Shown piece after piece: positions 54,275 to 62,604 of a DNA stretch of 64,000 bases. Below the pieces are notes generated by a model. The model did not search any database and had not been told where the DNA came from. It saw nothing but the letters and a program-made list of their open reading frames with translations. Position 1 is the first letter of the stretch. Each line of letters opens with the position of its first letter. The stretch lies in contig JAOARB010000014.1 of assembly GCA_025210775.1 (NCBI GenBank), forward strand, positions 45,121-109,120. The letters are read 5' to 3'. The position numbers and the translations under genes are program-made. The DNA is from Prolixibacteraceae bacterium (GTDB lineage Bacteria > Bacteroidota > Bacteroidia > Bacteroidales > Prolixibacteraceae).

Positions 54275-55329
54275 AGCACTTTATTGTTTTGCCGACAAAG
54301 ATAATGTTTCTTCTTAAAACAGGGAATTCTTGCCTTTGATGTTATTAAATGAATATGGGAATAATTAATGGTTATGGCATATCTTGTTGGTTCTTAAGTT
54401 TGGATTGGAGATTTAAAACTTATAGGATTATATGTATTTACTTTGAGTTTTTTACTTTGGTAAATTGTTAATTCAATAGTACAGTACAGTAGGATTATTT
54501 TTCAATTCGAATCTTGTGCTTTACATGGAGCATTTGTTGAGTGATGACGATTTAAACAGTTCGTAGGCTATTGTAAAATAACTGTTTGATACTCTATGTA
54601 CGATAAATAGACCATCAATACCAAACAATACTTAATCTTATTTTCAGTCAATATAATCATCGTTTTTTGGTTAATTAATTCTGATTTTAGCTTCATTTTA
54701 AGTTCATATCAACTTCACTTGAAAGTAAGGTTGACATAACGTATAAGTGAACATGATATGAAGTTGATATGAAGTTATAGTGAGGTTATAACGAAATTAG
54801 GTATTATTTGGTCGTTTTAATATGGAGAGGAGAGTACTCTTTTTGAAGCTATATTGAGGAAAAAGTTCTTTGTTTCTAGGAAATGGATATTCCTTCTATT
54901 TTGAAACATATTATTATATTGATGAGGTGTATTAATTATTTGATTGTTAGTTGATGAAGTGTGTATGTTTCTTTATGTTTAATTGTTGGAGATTGACTAT
55001 ATGGGGGATGTCATTTGTATAATAATATTACTGTCGTCCATTTTTTTAAGAAGAGAGAGTGTTGATTTTTAGATGCTTCTATCGATGATTCGAAATAGTT
55101 GTTCCTTGTTTATCAAGAATCATATACCTTTCTGGCATATTTATGCGTTATAATAGTCTTTGCGTTATTACGCTTTTCTTTCCTATTGTTATTTTAATTG
55201 AACGTTAGGTTAAATAAAAATATGTATTCATTGAAAAAAATGAATGAATAATGATCTATATTGTATTTTCGTTGTTATAGGAAAAAGATTCTTTTGTTTA
55301 TGGATGCGTATTTATACTCTTTAAATTGA
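54275..55329. other. Long AT-rich intergenic region holding repeat element copy B
   Basis: About 1.05 kb between divergent genes. The palindromic element at 54700-54793 is the only clear structure. No supported gene or RNA was found. Confidence 0.5.
54700..54793. repeat. Palindromic element with 11-bp units, copy B (two units)
   Basis: TTCATATCAACTTCA (54703-54717) and TGAAGTTGATATGAA (54759-54773) are a perfect inverted repeat. The right part (54735-54782) reads CATAACGTATAAGTGAAC, then two TGATATGAAGT-type units, then TATAGTGA. It matches the reverse complement of copy A, which has three units, almost base for base. Confidence 0.75.
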
Positions 55330-56502
55330 ATGAGAAAAATATTATTGTTTGGTATTCTATACTTTTTTACTGAGGTTGTTCTAGGACAGCAACAGGATTC
55401 TATTCCTAAAAATAACTTTATAGATAGGGCAACTGGTTTGTTTGTTTCAACAATGGATAAGCTGACATTTGAGACCGATAGGATTTCGTTTTCTGTTTAT
55501 CCAATAATGGGATTGGAGCCTCAGACAGGTTTGCAGCTGGGATTAATGCCTGTTGTACGTTTTTTGCCTAAAGACACAACTAATGTCCCTGAATTCTATT
55601 ATCCTACTACTCTGATGCCCTCTTTTATGGTTTCAACAAAGGGAAAGTTTAGTTTTGAGTTAGAATATTTGATGCATACTAGGTCTCGTTGGGTTATTAT
55701 GTTGAATATGAAGATTAATGATTTGACAAATGATTTTTATGGTGTCTCTAATAATCATTCGGATATTGAACCCTTTAGTTATGATTTTAGAGATCGACTA
55801 TTTAATGGAGAAGTTCTGAAAGGAGTTTCTAAGAATTGGTTTATCGGTGTTCGTGTTGAGGCTTCAGATGTTAAGAATAAACCACATGACGATATTTACA
55901 ATGGTCCGATAGTCTTTGATAACACTATTTTGGGTTATGATGGAGGATTTGCTTTGGGATATGGTCCTGTTATAAAGTATGACTCTAGAGATGATATCTT
56001 TTTCCCTACCAAAGGAATCCTTGCCTCTTCCTATTATTTAGATTTTCCGAAAAGTTCTTTTAACGATTATCATTTTCAACGATGGATGGTGGATCTACGT
56101 TATTATCATTCAATATTCGATGAGCGTAAAGTTATGGCAATGCAGTTTGTATTGAATTCAAACCATGGTGATGTTCCGTTTTATTTAATGTCTCAGTTAG
56201 GAGGGATGAATTCGCTCAGGGGAATTGTACACCCTTTTAGGTATATTGATGATAAAATATGGTTTTCTCGTGCAGAGTATCGTCAGATGTTTAAGAATCG
56301 TTTTGGCTATGCACTATATATGGGGATTGGTAACCAGTTTGATAATGTTCATATAAAGCCTTTTGATGATGTTAAGTTTGTTTATGGAACAGGATTGAGA
56401 TTTTTAATTTTACCTGAGGATCGAATGAATTTCAGGGCAGATCTGGGATTTGGTCCCCATGGTCAAACATCATTGTATTTTACATTACTTGAAGCATTTT
56501 GA
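55330..56502 (+). CDS. Omp85-like surface antigen barrel without POTRA domains, first of tandem pair
   Basis: 390 residues, signal peptide about 1-19 (ending 'VLGQ'). After a short linker the protein is a beta-barrel with BamA/TamA features: 'YGPVIKYDSRDDIFFPTKGILASSYY', the L6-type 'LGGMNSLRGI' motif, and a C-terminal strand ending in 'LLEAF' with terminal Phe for barrel insertion. POTRA domains are absent. Related Bacteroidota proteins are annotated as BamA/TamA family; their job is unclear. The next gene is a paralogue 10 bp downstream. Confidence 0.88.
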   Translation: MRKILLFGILYFFTEVVLGQQQDSIPKNNFIDRATGLFVSTMDKLTFETDRISFSVYPIMGLEPQTGLQLGLMPVVRFLPKDTTNVPEFYYPTTLMPSFMVSTKGKFSFELEYLMHTRSRWVIMLNMKINDLTNDFYGVSNNHSDIEPFSYDFRDRLFNGEVLKGVSKNWFIGVRVEASDVKNKPHDDIYNGPIVFDNTILGYDGGFALGYGPVIKYDSRDDIFFPTKGILASSYYLDFPKSSFNDYHFQRWMVDLRYYHSIFDERKVMAMQFVLNSNHGDVPFYLMSQLGGMNSLRGIVHPFRYIDDKIWFSRAEYRQMFKNRFGYALYMGIGNQFDNVHIKPFDDVKFVYGTGLRFLILPEDRMNFRADLGFGPHGQTSLYFTLLEAF

Positions 56503-56512
56503 ATTAAATTAC

Positions 56513-57658
56513 ATGACTAAACAGATATTTATTATTGTCCTTTTTTGTTTCACTTTCACTGGTCGTATTTGGGCTCAGGATAGTAGTGCGGTTGTTGATA
56601 GTACAAAGAAGGCTTCCTTTATTCAAAGAACAATGGAAAGCTTTATTGACTTTACAACAATAAAGACGCCTACATATTCTCTTTCAATGTATCCTGTGGC
56701 AGGTTATGATCCTCAAAGAGGTGCTATATTTGGAATAAAGCCTTTATGGACTCTATATGGGAATAACGGAAAATCAACAACTGTTGCTACAGAGTTTTCC
56801 TATTCTTCGAATGGTTTCATTGTAGCCGAGGCACAATTGAATGGATACACCAATAGCAATTGGAATATCCAGTCTACTGTTTCTTACAATAGGAAGGAGA
56901 ACCAATGGTATGGTGTAGGTATTCGTACTGAAGCCATAGATTACTCTACTTTCTCAAGTAATGAATTTCTTTTCTCTGGAGGTATATCCAAAGGTTTTAA
57001 TAACCTATATGTAGGACTGTTTTTTGATATTCAATCAGTTGGGATAACCAATATCGAAGGAGATCTTTTTACTCCTGATATCATCGGGTATGAAGGTGGA
57101 TTTATTGCAGGGATGGGGCCTGGTATACGATATGATAATAGAAATAATGTCGTTTATCCTACAAAAGGGTGGTATGCTGATTTTAAAACGCTTCATTATG
57201 GCGCTTGGATGGGAAGCGATTATGAGTTTTCTACTCTTTCTATTGATCTACGTCATTTTAATACTTTTGGCCTTCCTGAGAAAAACATCTTTGCCTTTCA
57301 GTCTGTATTTAAATGGTCAAGTGATAATACCCCTTATTTTAGGATGCCAATCATGGCAGATAAAAATAGTTTGAGAGGAATTTCTAATCCGAACAAATAT
57401 ATCGATAATAACATGTGGTATATGCAATTGGAATATCGAAGGGAACTTTGGTGGCGATTGAGTGCTTGTGCTTGGGTTGGTATGGGGAACAATTATTCTG
57501 AATTTCCTAATGATTTTTTCAAGGATATAAAGAGAGTCTATGGTTTTGGTGGGCGTTTTAGAATTGATGATAAAGAGAAAGTCCATCTGCGTGCTGATTT
57601 AGGAATTGGTCCATATGGGGATAAGGCTATTTTTCTTACCTTCCTTGAGGCTTTTTAA
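56513..57658 (+). CDS. Omp85-like surface antigen barrel without POTRA domains, second of tandem pair
   Basis: 381 residues from the ATG at 56513; a longer frame from 56450 overlaps the previous gene. Signal peptide about 1-21 (ending 'IWAQ'). It matches its neighbour along its length: 'YGPVI' becomes 'GPGIRYDNRNNVVYPTKGWYADF', 'GGMNSLRGI' becomes 'ADKNSLRGI', and the end is 'FLEAF'. The pair arose by tandem duplication and has diverged well, which suggests kept separate roles or a heteromeric use. A perfect terminator follows. Confidence 0.88.
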   Translation: MTKQIFIIVLFCFTFTGRIWAQDSSAVVDSTKKASFIQRTMESFIDFTTIKTPTYSLSMYPVAGYDPQRGAIFGIKPLWTLYGNNGKSTTVATEFSYSSNGFIVAEAQLNGYTNSNWNIQSTVSYNRKENQWYGVGIRTEAIDYSTFSSNEFLFSGGISKGFNNLYVGLFFDIQSVGITNIEGDLFTPDIIGYEGGFIAGMGPGIRYDNRNNVVYPTKGWYADFKTLHYGAWMGSDYEFSTLSIDLRHFNTFGLPEKNIFAFQSVFKWSSDNTPYFRMPIMADKNSLRGISNPNKYIDNNMWYMQLEYRRELWWRLSACAWVGMGNNYSEFPNDFFKDIKRVYGFGGRFRIDDKEKVHLRADLGIGPYGDKAIFLTFLEAF

Positions 57659-57772
57659 TGTTTGTTTGTTTTTGTTATAATAAGGATGTTTTTTCTTTCA
57701 GATAAAATTATCATCTTTGTAATTGTAAGGGAAAAGCAAATTTTTCATAGGAATTTAGGTTAGGTTAGGTTT

Positions 57773-57800
57773 GAGGGTACTTGTTAAGTACCCTCTTTTT
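57773..57800 (+). terminator. Terminator of the Omp85-like pair
   Basis: GAGGGTACTT (57773-57782) pairs perfectly with AAGTACCCTC (57786-57795) over three bases and runs into T residues. Confidence 0.92.
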
Positions 57801-57892
57801 GTTTTATACTTTTCCCAGTTACTTCAATTGTGTGCTTTATCGATTGCGCGTCTCTTCTGTTTGCAGTTTTTATACTCAGTTTTTTCTTCTTA

Positions 57893-58117
57893 ATGTATCT
57901 TCTTTGTCGTTGTAATGTGTTGTTTTGCAGTAGCTTATGTTTGTTGTTGAAGGTGTTGTATTACATTTACAAGATTTTGATCTTATATGAAGTTAATTCT
58001 CTTTCGATTGGTGAAAAAGGATTGTTGTATCTACTATATAATGTTTCTCCAGAGGTGGGAGATCATGTTTTGTATTACGAAGAAGATCGTCGGCTGTTTG
58101 TCTTGCCTAAAAAGTAG
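57893..58117 (+). CDS. Doubtful small protein with N-terminal hydrophobic segment
   Basis: 74 residues from the ATG at 57893 (a GTG at 57830 would give 95). The N-terminal 35 residues are hydrophobic and Cys/Leu-rich. The rest, 'VNSLSIGEKGLLYLLYNVSPEVGDHVLYYEEDRRLFVLPKK', has protein-like composition. No family, no clear promoter. It may be a real small membrane protein or a chance frame. Confidence 0.3.
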   Translation: MYLLCRCNVLFCSSLCLLLKVLYYIYKILILYEVNSLSIGEKGLLYLLYNVSPEVGDHVLYYEEDRRLFVLPKK

Positions 58118-58161
58118 TAATGACGATTTGGGGATTATTCTGATGATATGGGACAAAAATA

Positions 58162-58200
58162 AACTCTCTTTTTCTCCATGAGGAGGAGAGAAAGAGAGTT
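58162..58200 (-). terminator. Terminator of the Rel/SpoT gene
   Basis: AACTCTCTTTTTCTCC (58162-58177) pairs with GGAGAGAAAGAGAGTT (58185-58200) with one G-T pair; the minus strand then reads TATTTTTG. Confidence 0.88.
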
Positions 58201-58207
58201 GATATGG

Positions 58208-60421
58208 TTATCCATCTGCTCTTGAGACCGAGTTGATCCCTTTGGCATTTTTAAGTTTCTTAATTAAGAAATCCAAATGTGATACATCGTGAACATACAC
58301 TTTAATGATGCCTTCTATTTGTCCGTTTCCTGAATCAAAAGAGATGGAACGCATTTGTATTCCTGCCTCTTTGGATACCAACTGTGAGATATCTCCAACA
58401 ATGTTTGTCTGATCCAGCCCTGTAATATGTAATGATGCCTGAAAAGATTTCTTCGTATTGTTTTCTCCTTTCCATTTTGCTTTAAGCATACGGTAAGGAT
58501 ACCTTTCCATCATTTGAGGCGCATTAGGACATGTCTTTCTATGTATCTTAATTCCTTCTTTGATGGTCACAAAACCAAAGATGTCATCCCCAAGAATTGG
58601 ATTACAGCATTTCGATAGTTTGTATACCACATTGGTAATATTGTTGTCAATTACAAGAAAATCATCTGAACTATCAATGTCTAAATTTTTAGTTGCATCT
58701 TCTCCAAGAATGGCTTCTAGGTTCGTGATGGTGTTTTCTTGTGTTTCTGTTTTTTGCTCTTTTTGTTGGATGAAATTCTTGATGTCAAGAATATCGATCT
58801 TATCCAAAACAATATTGGCGTAGAATTCGTTGGATAGCTTGATCTTGTAGTGATCTAATATCTCTTGTATGATACGATCATTGTAGTCAATCTTCCAGTT
58901 CTTAAATTTACGTTTAACAATTTCTTTCCCTTGGATGGCAAGCTTTCGTTGCTCTTCATTTAGACTTACCTTAATACGAGACTTGGCTTTGGTTGTAACA
59001 ACAAATTCTAACCAGTCTAATTTAGGCTTTTGGGATTTAGAAGTCTCGATAGAGATATAATCTCCATTTTGTAGTTTATGCTTTATCGAAACCTTCTTTC
59101 CATTAACGAGTCCTCCTACACATTGGTCTCCAATCTGTGAATGGATATCGTAAGCGAAATCTAAAAGCGTTGCTCCTGCACGTAGCTTCTTTAGATCGCC
59201 TTTAGGTGTAAAAACAAAGAGCTCGTCTTCATATACATTGGTTTTGAACTCATCGATAAAGTCAAAGGGATTAAGGTCTGGATTTTCCAGTATCTCTCTT
59301 ACCGATTTTAACCAATCATCAAAACTACCAGATTCTTTTCCTCCCTTGTATCTCCAATGGGCTGCCAATCCATTTTCTGCAAGATCGTTCATTCTCTCTG
59401 TACGAATCTGTACTTCAACCCATCTGTTTCCAGGACCTAGTACGGTGGTATGTAAAGACTCATAACCATTCGATTTAGGAATAGAGATCCAGTCTCGTAG
59501 TCTGTTTGGATTAGTCTGGTACTGCTCTGTTACAACTGAGAATACTTGCCAACAGTTGGATTTCTCTTCTTCTAATTTAGATTCAAGAATGACACGGATG
59601 GCAAAGATATCATGTACATCTTCAAAGTCGACCTTCTTCTTTTTCATCTTGTTCCAGATCGAATATATCGATTTGGTACGTGCTTTCATCTCAAATTTAA
59701 ACCCTTTGCTTTTAAGTTTTTTCTCAATGGGTTTAACAAATTCAGATACAAAGTTCTCACGAAAAGATCCTGTTTTCTCAAGGTTCTTATCAATAAAATC
59801 GTAATCCTCAAAATGAATAGTTTTTAGCCATAAATCTTGAAGTTCTGAATTGATCTTATAAAGACCTAGACGATGTGCAAAAGGAGCATATAAATAATTG
59901 GTTTCATGAGCAAATGCCAGTTTCTTTTCTTCTGGAAAGAAATGTAGGTTGCGCATGTCTCTTAACTGATCGGCAATTTTAACCAATATTACTCGTATGT
60001 CACCAGAAAGAGTCAACATCAGTCTTCTGAAGTTGTCACTCTGGATGGCAATATTATCTTTATCTAGAGAATTGATCTTAGAAAGACCTTCAAGAATAAT
60101 GGCTACTGTTTTACCATACCTTTTTTCGATCTCTAGCATATATTCAGACTCAACCTTCTGAAAAGAGATTGTATTGTGTAATAAAGAGGCTATAATTGAA
60201 TCAGAAGCCAGTCCCATCTCTTTCCCTGCAATGATTGCCACACCAAGTGCATGGGTATAGAAAGGTTCTCCATCAGGTAAATGTTTATCATTTAGGATTG
60301 TCTTTGCAAGAAGTTTTGCATCTTCAATCTTATCGATCTCTTCTTCTTTTAGCTTTTCCTTGCAATAGTTATGTAATAGCGCTTCTAAGTGTGAAATATC
60401 TTGAGGTGAATGTATTGTCAT
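58208..60421 (-). CDS. relA: Rel/SpoT-family (p)ppGpp synthetase with degenerate hydrolase site
   Basis: 737 residues. N-terminal HD-like domain (about 50-160), synthetase domain (about 240-390; 'RTKSIYSIWNKMKKKKVDFEDVHDIFAIRVI', 'NGYESLHTTV', 'WVEVQIRT'), TGS (about 405-465), helical region and C-terminal ACT (about 660-735). The synthetase motifs look intact. In the hydrolase part His57 and Asp151 are kept, but the key His-Asp is His82-Asn83, the following acidic pair is missing ('HNTISF'), and the Asn of 'HNM' is Asp155. It probably makes but does not degrade (p)ppGpp. Another Rel or a small hydrolase would then be needed elsewhere. Confidence 0.93.
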   Translation of the reverse strand: MTIHSPQDISHLEALLHNYCKEKLKEEEIDKIEDAKLLAKTILNDKHLPDGEPFYTHALGVAIIAGKEMGLASDSIIASLLHNTISFQKVESEYMLEIEKRYGKTVAIILEGLSKINSLDKDNIAIQSDNFRRLMLTLSGDIRVILVKIADQLRDMRNLHFFPEEKKLAFAHETNYLYAPFAHRLGLYKINSELQDLWLKTIHFEDYDFIDKNLEKTGSFRENFVSEFVKPIEKKLKSKGFKFEMKARTKSIYSIWNKMKKKKVDFEDVHDIFAIRVILESKLEEEKSNCWQVFSVVTEQYQTNPNRLRDWISIPKSNGYESLHTTVLGPGNRWVEVQIRTERMNDLAENGLAAHWRYKGGKESGSFDDWLKSVREILENPDLNPFDFIDEFKTNVYEDELFVFTPKGDLKKLRAGATLLDFAYDIHSQIGDQCVGGLVNGKKVSIKHKLQNGDYISIETSKSQKPKLDWLEFVVTTKAKSRIKVSLNEEQRKLAIQGKEIVKRKFKNWKIDYNDRIIQEILDHYKIKLSNEFYANIVLDKIDILDIKNFIQQKEQKTETQENTITNLEAILGEDATKNLDIDSSDDFLVIDNNITNVVYKLSKCCNPILGDDIFGFVTIKEGIKIHRKTCPNAPQMMERYPYRMLKAKWKGENNTKKSFQASLHITGLDQTNIVGDISQLVSKEAGIQMRSISFDSGNGQIEGIIKVYVHDVSHLDFLIKKLKNAKGINSVSRADG

Positions 60422-60432
60422 AAGTATTCTTA

Positions 60433-61065
60433 TTATTCCAATAAAGGTTCCCTAAATGGGACTAGGTTTGGGTATAAAGGTTTTTTAGTATAATCTACTT
60501 GTAATGTAAAAGAAAAATTATCATTCTTATATCTGCCATAGAATGAGGTGCCAATATTGTTTAATGATTTCACCATGGTTTGAGTTGCGTGATTGTTCGA
60601 AAATGCATAACTACCATATATACCTGCACCTACTTCAAATTGATCGTCAATCTCATAGGCAATAAAGGCTTTTCCTCCAATATGTTGAAAATTAATATAA
60701 CCATTGTATGCTCCAGGTATTTCATTAGACGAGGATACCCAGATATTGTGATTATTTATATGTGGTTGTAAACTGAATACAAAATCTTTAGACAATCTCT
60801 TTTGATATTGAGGTTGAATATAGACCCCTAGTTCGTTGTAGTTGTCGAAGTTGGTGCTAAAATATGTTCCAAACTCTGTTTGTAATTGAGAATTACCAAT
60901 AGAGTCTTTGGGTATGTATATTTGTGGTGCATTATTGTATGAATAGAAGCTATCATACCAAATGACGTTATCGATGGTCTGTTCTTGAGAAAGTGTGATA
61001 AATGGTGTTAGCGTAATTACCATAAAACAGACAATTTTATAGATGTAATTAGGTTTTCTTCTCAT
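60433..61065 (-). CDS. Unknown exported protein, probable outer membrane beta-barrel
   Basis: 210 residues, signal peptide about 1-26 (ending 'TLSQ'). The mature part is rich in Tyr, Asn and Phe, with alternating strands ('NELGVYIQPQYQKRLSKDFVFSLQPHI', 'FIAYEIDDQFEVGAGIYGSYAF', 'GTSFYGRYKNDNFSFTLQVDY'), typical of a small barrel. No family recognised. Its stop is 11 bp upstream of the Rel/SpoT start, so the genes share a transcript. Confidence 0.72.
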   Translation of the reverse strand: MRRKPNYIYKIVCFMVITLTPFITLSQEQTIDNVIWYDSFYSYNNAPQIYIPKDSIGNSQLQTEFGTYFSTNFDNYNELGVYIQPQYQKRLSKDFVFSLQPHINNHNIWVSSSNEIPGAYNGYINFQHIGGKAFIAYEIDDQFEVGAGIYGSYAFSNNHATQTMVKSLNNIGTSFYGRYKNDNFSFTLQVDYTKKPLYPNLVPFREPLLE

Positions 61066-61223
61066 TTTTCTTGACTTTTAAGTTTTATCAAAGCTATAAA
61101 AAAAAATGATCAATGACAGTCATTCGATGAGTTCGGAGCACTCTTTTGTTATATTTTAATATTAGATGGAGTGTAAACAACTATTCTACACATTTGTTTA
61201 AATTAAATATAACTGTTTTTTAT

Positions 61224-61955
61224 ATGATTGGAGATATTCTTTCAAAATATTCTTTCGACCCACTTACTTTAGAAGAGGCAAAACATTTTCCCTCTTTCAT
61301 GCACCGCTATGATGTGAAGTTTATTGTTCCTATGGTGAAATTAGACCTTTTATTAGAACATCTTTCTTCCAATTATCGTGTGTTGGTCGTGGAAGGTTCC
61401 ATGTTGCAAGAATATCGAAATGATTATTATGATACAGCTGATTATACTTTTGCAAAGGATCATTTTAGAGGTAAACGTCCTCGTTTTAAAATACGTAAGC
61501 GTTGTTATCTTTCGTCTAATGATGCTTTCTGGGAAAGAAAAACAAAGATAGTAAAAGGCGAGATTCAGAAAAAGAGGGTGAAAATTAAAGGAAACTCTTT
61601 TTCTGATATCCCTGAGGAGTTTTGTACTCCTTTTACTTCTTCAGAATTGTCTTGTTCGTTAGAAAATAAGTACTTTCGCATATCTTTCTATTCTCATCAA
61701 CGAACTGAGAAGATAACTTTAGATATAGGGTTAAAAATAAGAATAGAAGAGGATTGGTTTCCCCTCCTTGAAGATAATATGATTATCGAGATAAAAGGAG
61801 AGAAGAATCGAACCGATTTTAGTCAATATCTAAAATCGCAGAAGATATATCCTCTAAAGTTGAGTAAGTATTGTGTCGGTATTGGATCAAAGCATCCTGA
61901 GATATATCCCCACAAGTTGAAAGAAGTTTTAAATTACATAAAAAGAGCTAGATAG
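61224..61955 (+). CDS. VTC-domain protein (polyphosphate polymerase-like)
   Basis: 243 residues from the ATG at 61224; the longer frame from 61146 adds an AT-rich leader and is not used. VTC/CYTH-like tunnel features: 'RYDVKFIVPMVKLDLLLEHL', 'YYDTADYTFAKDHFRGKRPRFKIRKRCYL', 'FWERKTKIVKGEIQKKRVKIK', and a late 'IEIKGEKNRTDFSQYLKSQKIYPLKLSKYCVG'. The basic residues on these strands match the triphosphate tunnel. Bacterial VTC proteins are paired with DUF4956 membrane proteins, as here (6 bp apart). Polyphosphate synthesis is family inference, not shown. Confidence 0.9.
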   Translation: MIGDILSKYSFDPLTLEEAKHFPSFMHRYDVKFIVPMVKLDLLLEHLSSNYRVLVVEGSMLQEYRNDYYDTADYTFAKDHFRGKRPRFKIRKRCYLSSNDAFWERKTKIVKGEIQKKRVKIKGNSFSDIPEEFCTPFTSSELSCSLENKYFRISFYSHQRTEKITLDIGLKIRIEEDWFPLLEDNMIIEIKGEKNRTDFSQYLKSQKIYPLKLSKYCVGIGSKHPEIYPHKLKEVLNYIKRAR

Positions 61956-61961
61956 TTGTAT

Positions 61962-62555
61962 ATGATTGATATTAATGCCTTTGTGCCACTTGAGTTTTTA
62001 AGCCCCGCACTATTAGAGTTGATCTCTTTGTTGGTGGTGTTCCGACTTATATATACACCTTCAACTTTGTCTACTCGACGTTTCTTGTTTTCATATTTTG
62101 CGATTAGTGCAAGTGTTTTTATCCTTTCATTTTTGCTACATCACTTAGAGTTTGAATTGTCTCTGGCTGTAGGTTTGTTTGCTATTTTTGGAATTTTACG
62201 TTTCCGAACCGATCCTATCCCTATCAAAGAGATGTCTTATCTTTTTACTGGAATTACCATTTCCGTAATCAATGCACTCTCTTTTGATTTCTTTGTGTTG
62301 CATCAAGTTCTTATTGCCAATGTACTTCTATGGATCTTATTGGCTTTTATGGAACGCGTTTTTTATAAGACCAAAGAGAGTTGTTTGCCTTTGTTGTATG
62401 ATCGATTAGATCTTCTTGCTCCAGAAAAAAGAGAGGATCTGTTGGAAGATTTAAGATCACGAACAGGTCTTGATATATCAAAGGTGAAGATCAAACAGTT
62501 TGATCTATTGAAAGAAACAGCCGAATTGGTGATCTATTTTTTGCCTCGAAAATAA
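61962..62555 (+). CDS. DUF4956 membrane protein
   Basis: 197 residues from the ATG at 61962. Four spans (about 15-32, 42-60, 66-80 with 'LAVGLFAIFGILRFRTDPIPIKEMSYLFTGI', 90-125) followed by a cytosolic C-terminal domain (about 130-197). The 'GILRFRT-P' motif is the DUF4956 hallmark. It probably forms the membrane partner of the VTC-domain protein, in the way yeast VTC couples synthesis to transport. Confidence 0.9.
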   Translation: MIDINAFVPLEFLSPALLELISLLVVFRLIYTPSTLSTRRFLFSYFAISASVFILSFLLHHLEFELSLAVGLFAIFGILRFRTDPIPIKEMSYLFTGITISVINALSFDFFVLHQVLIANVLLWILLAFMERVFYKTKESCLPLLYDRLDLLAPEKREDLLEDLRSRTGLDISKVKIKQFDLLKETAELVIYFLPRK

Positions 62556-62604
62556 GGCAGATTGCCATAAGAACTTCTATATTTATCCCCACTAAGGAAA
62601 TAAA

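Larger units (their letters stand above)
57659..58207. other. Intergenic region with two terminators and a doubtful small ORF
   Basis: Holds the hairpins at 57773-57800 and 58162-58200, short TAGGT tandem repeats near 57755-57772, and the possible ORF at 57893-58117. Confidence 0.5.

Noticed and set aside
57755..57772. TAGGT tandem repeat before the Omp85 terminator
   Set aside because: Only about three short units in AT-rich DNA; too little to call more than chance slippage.
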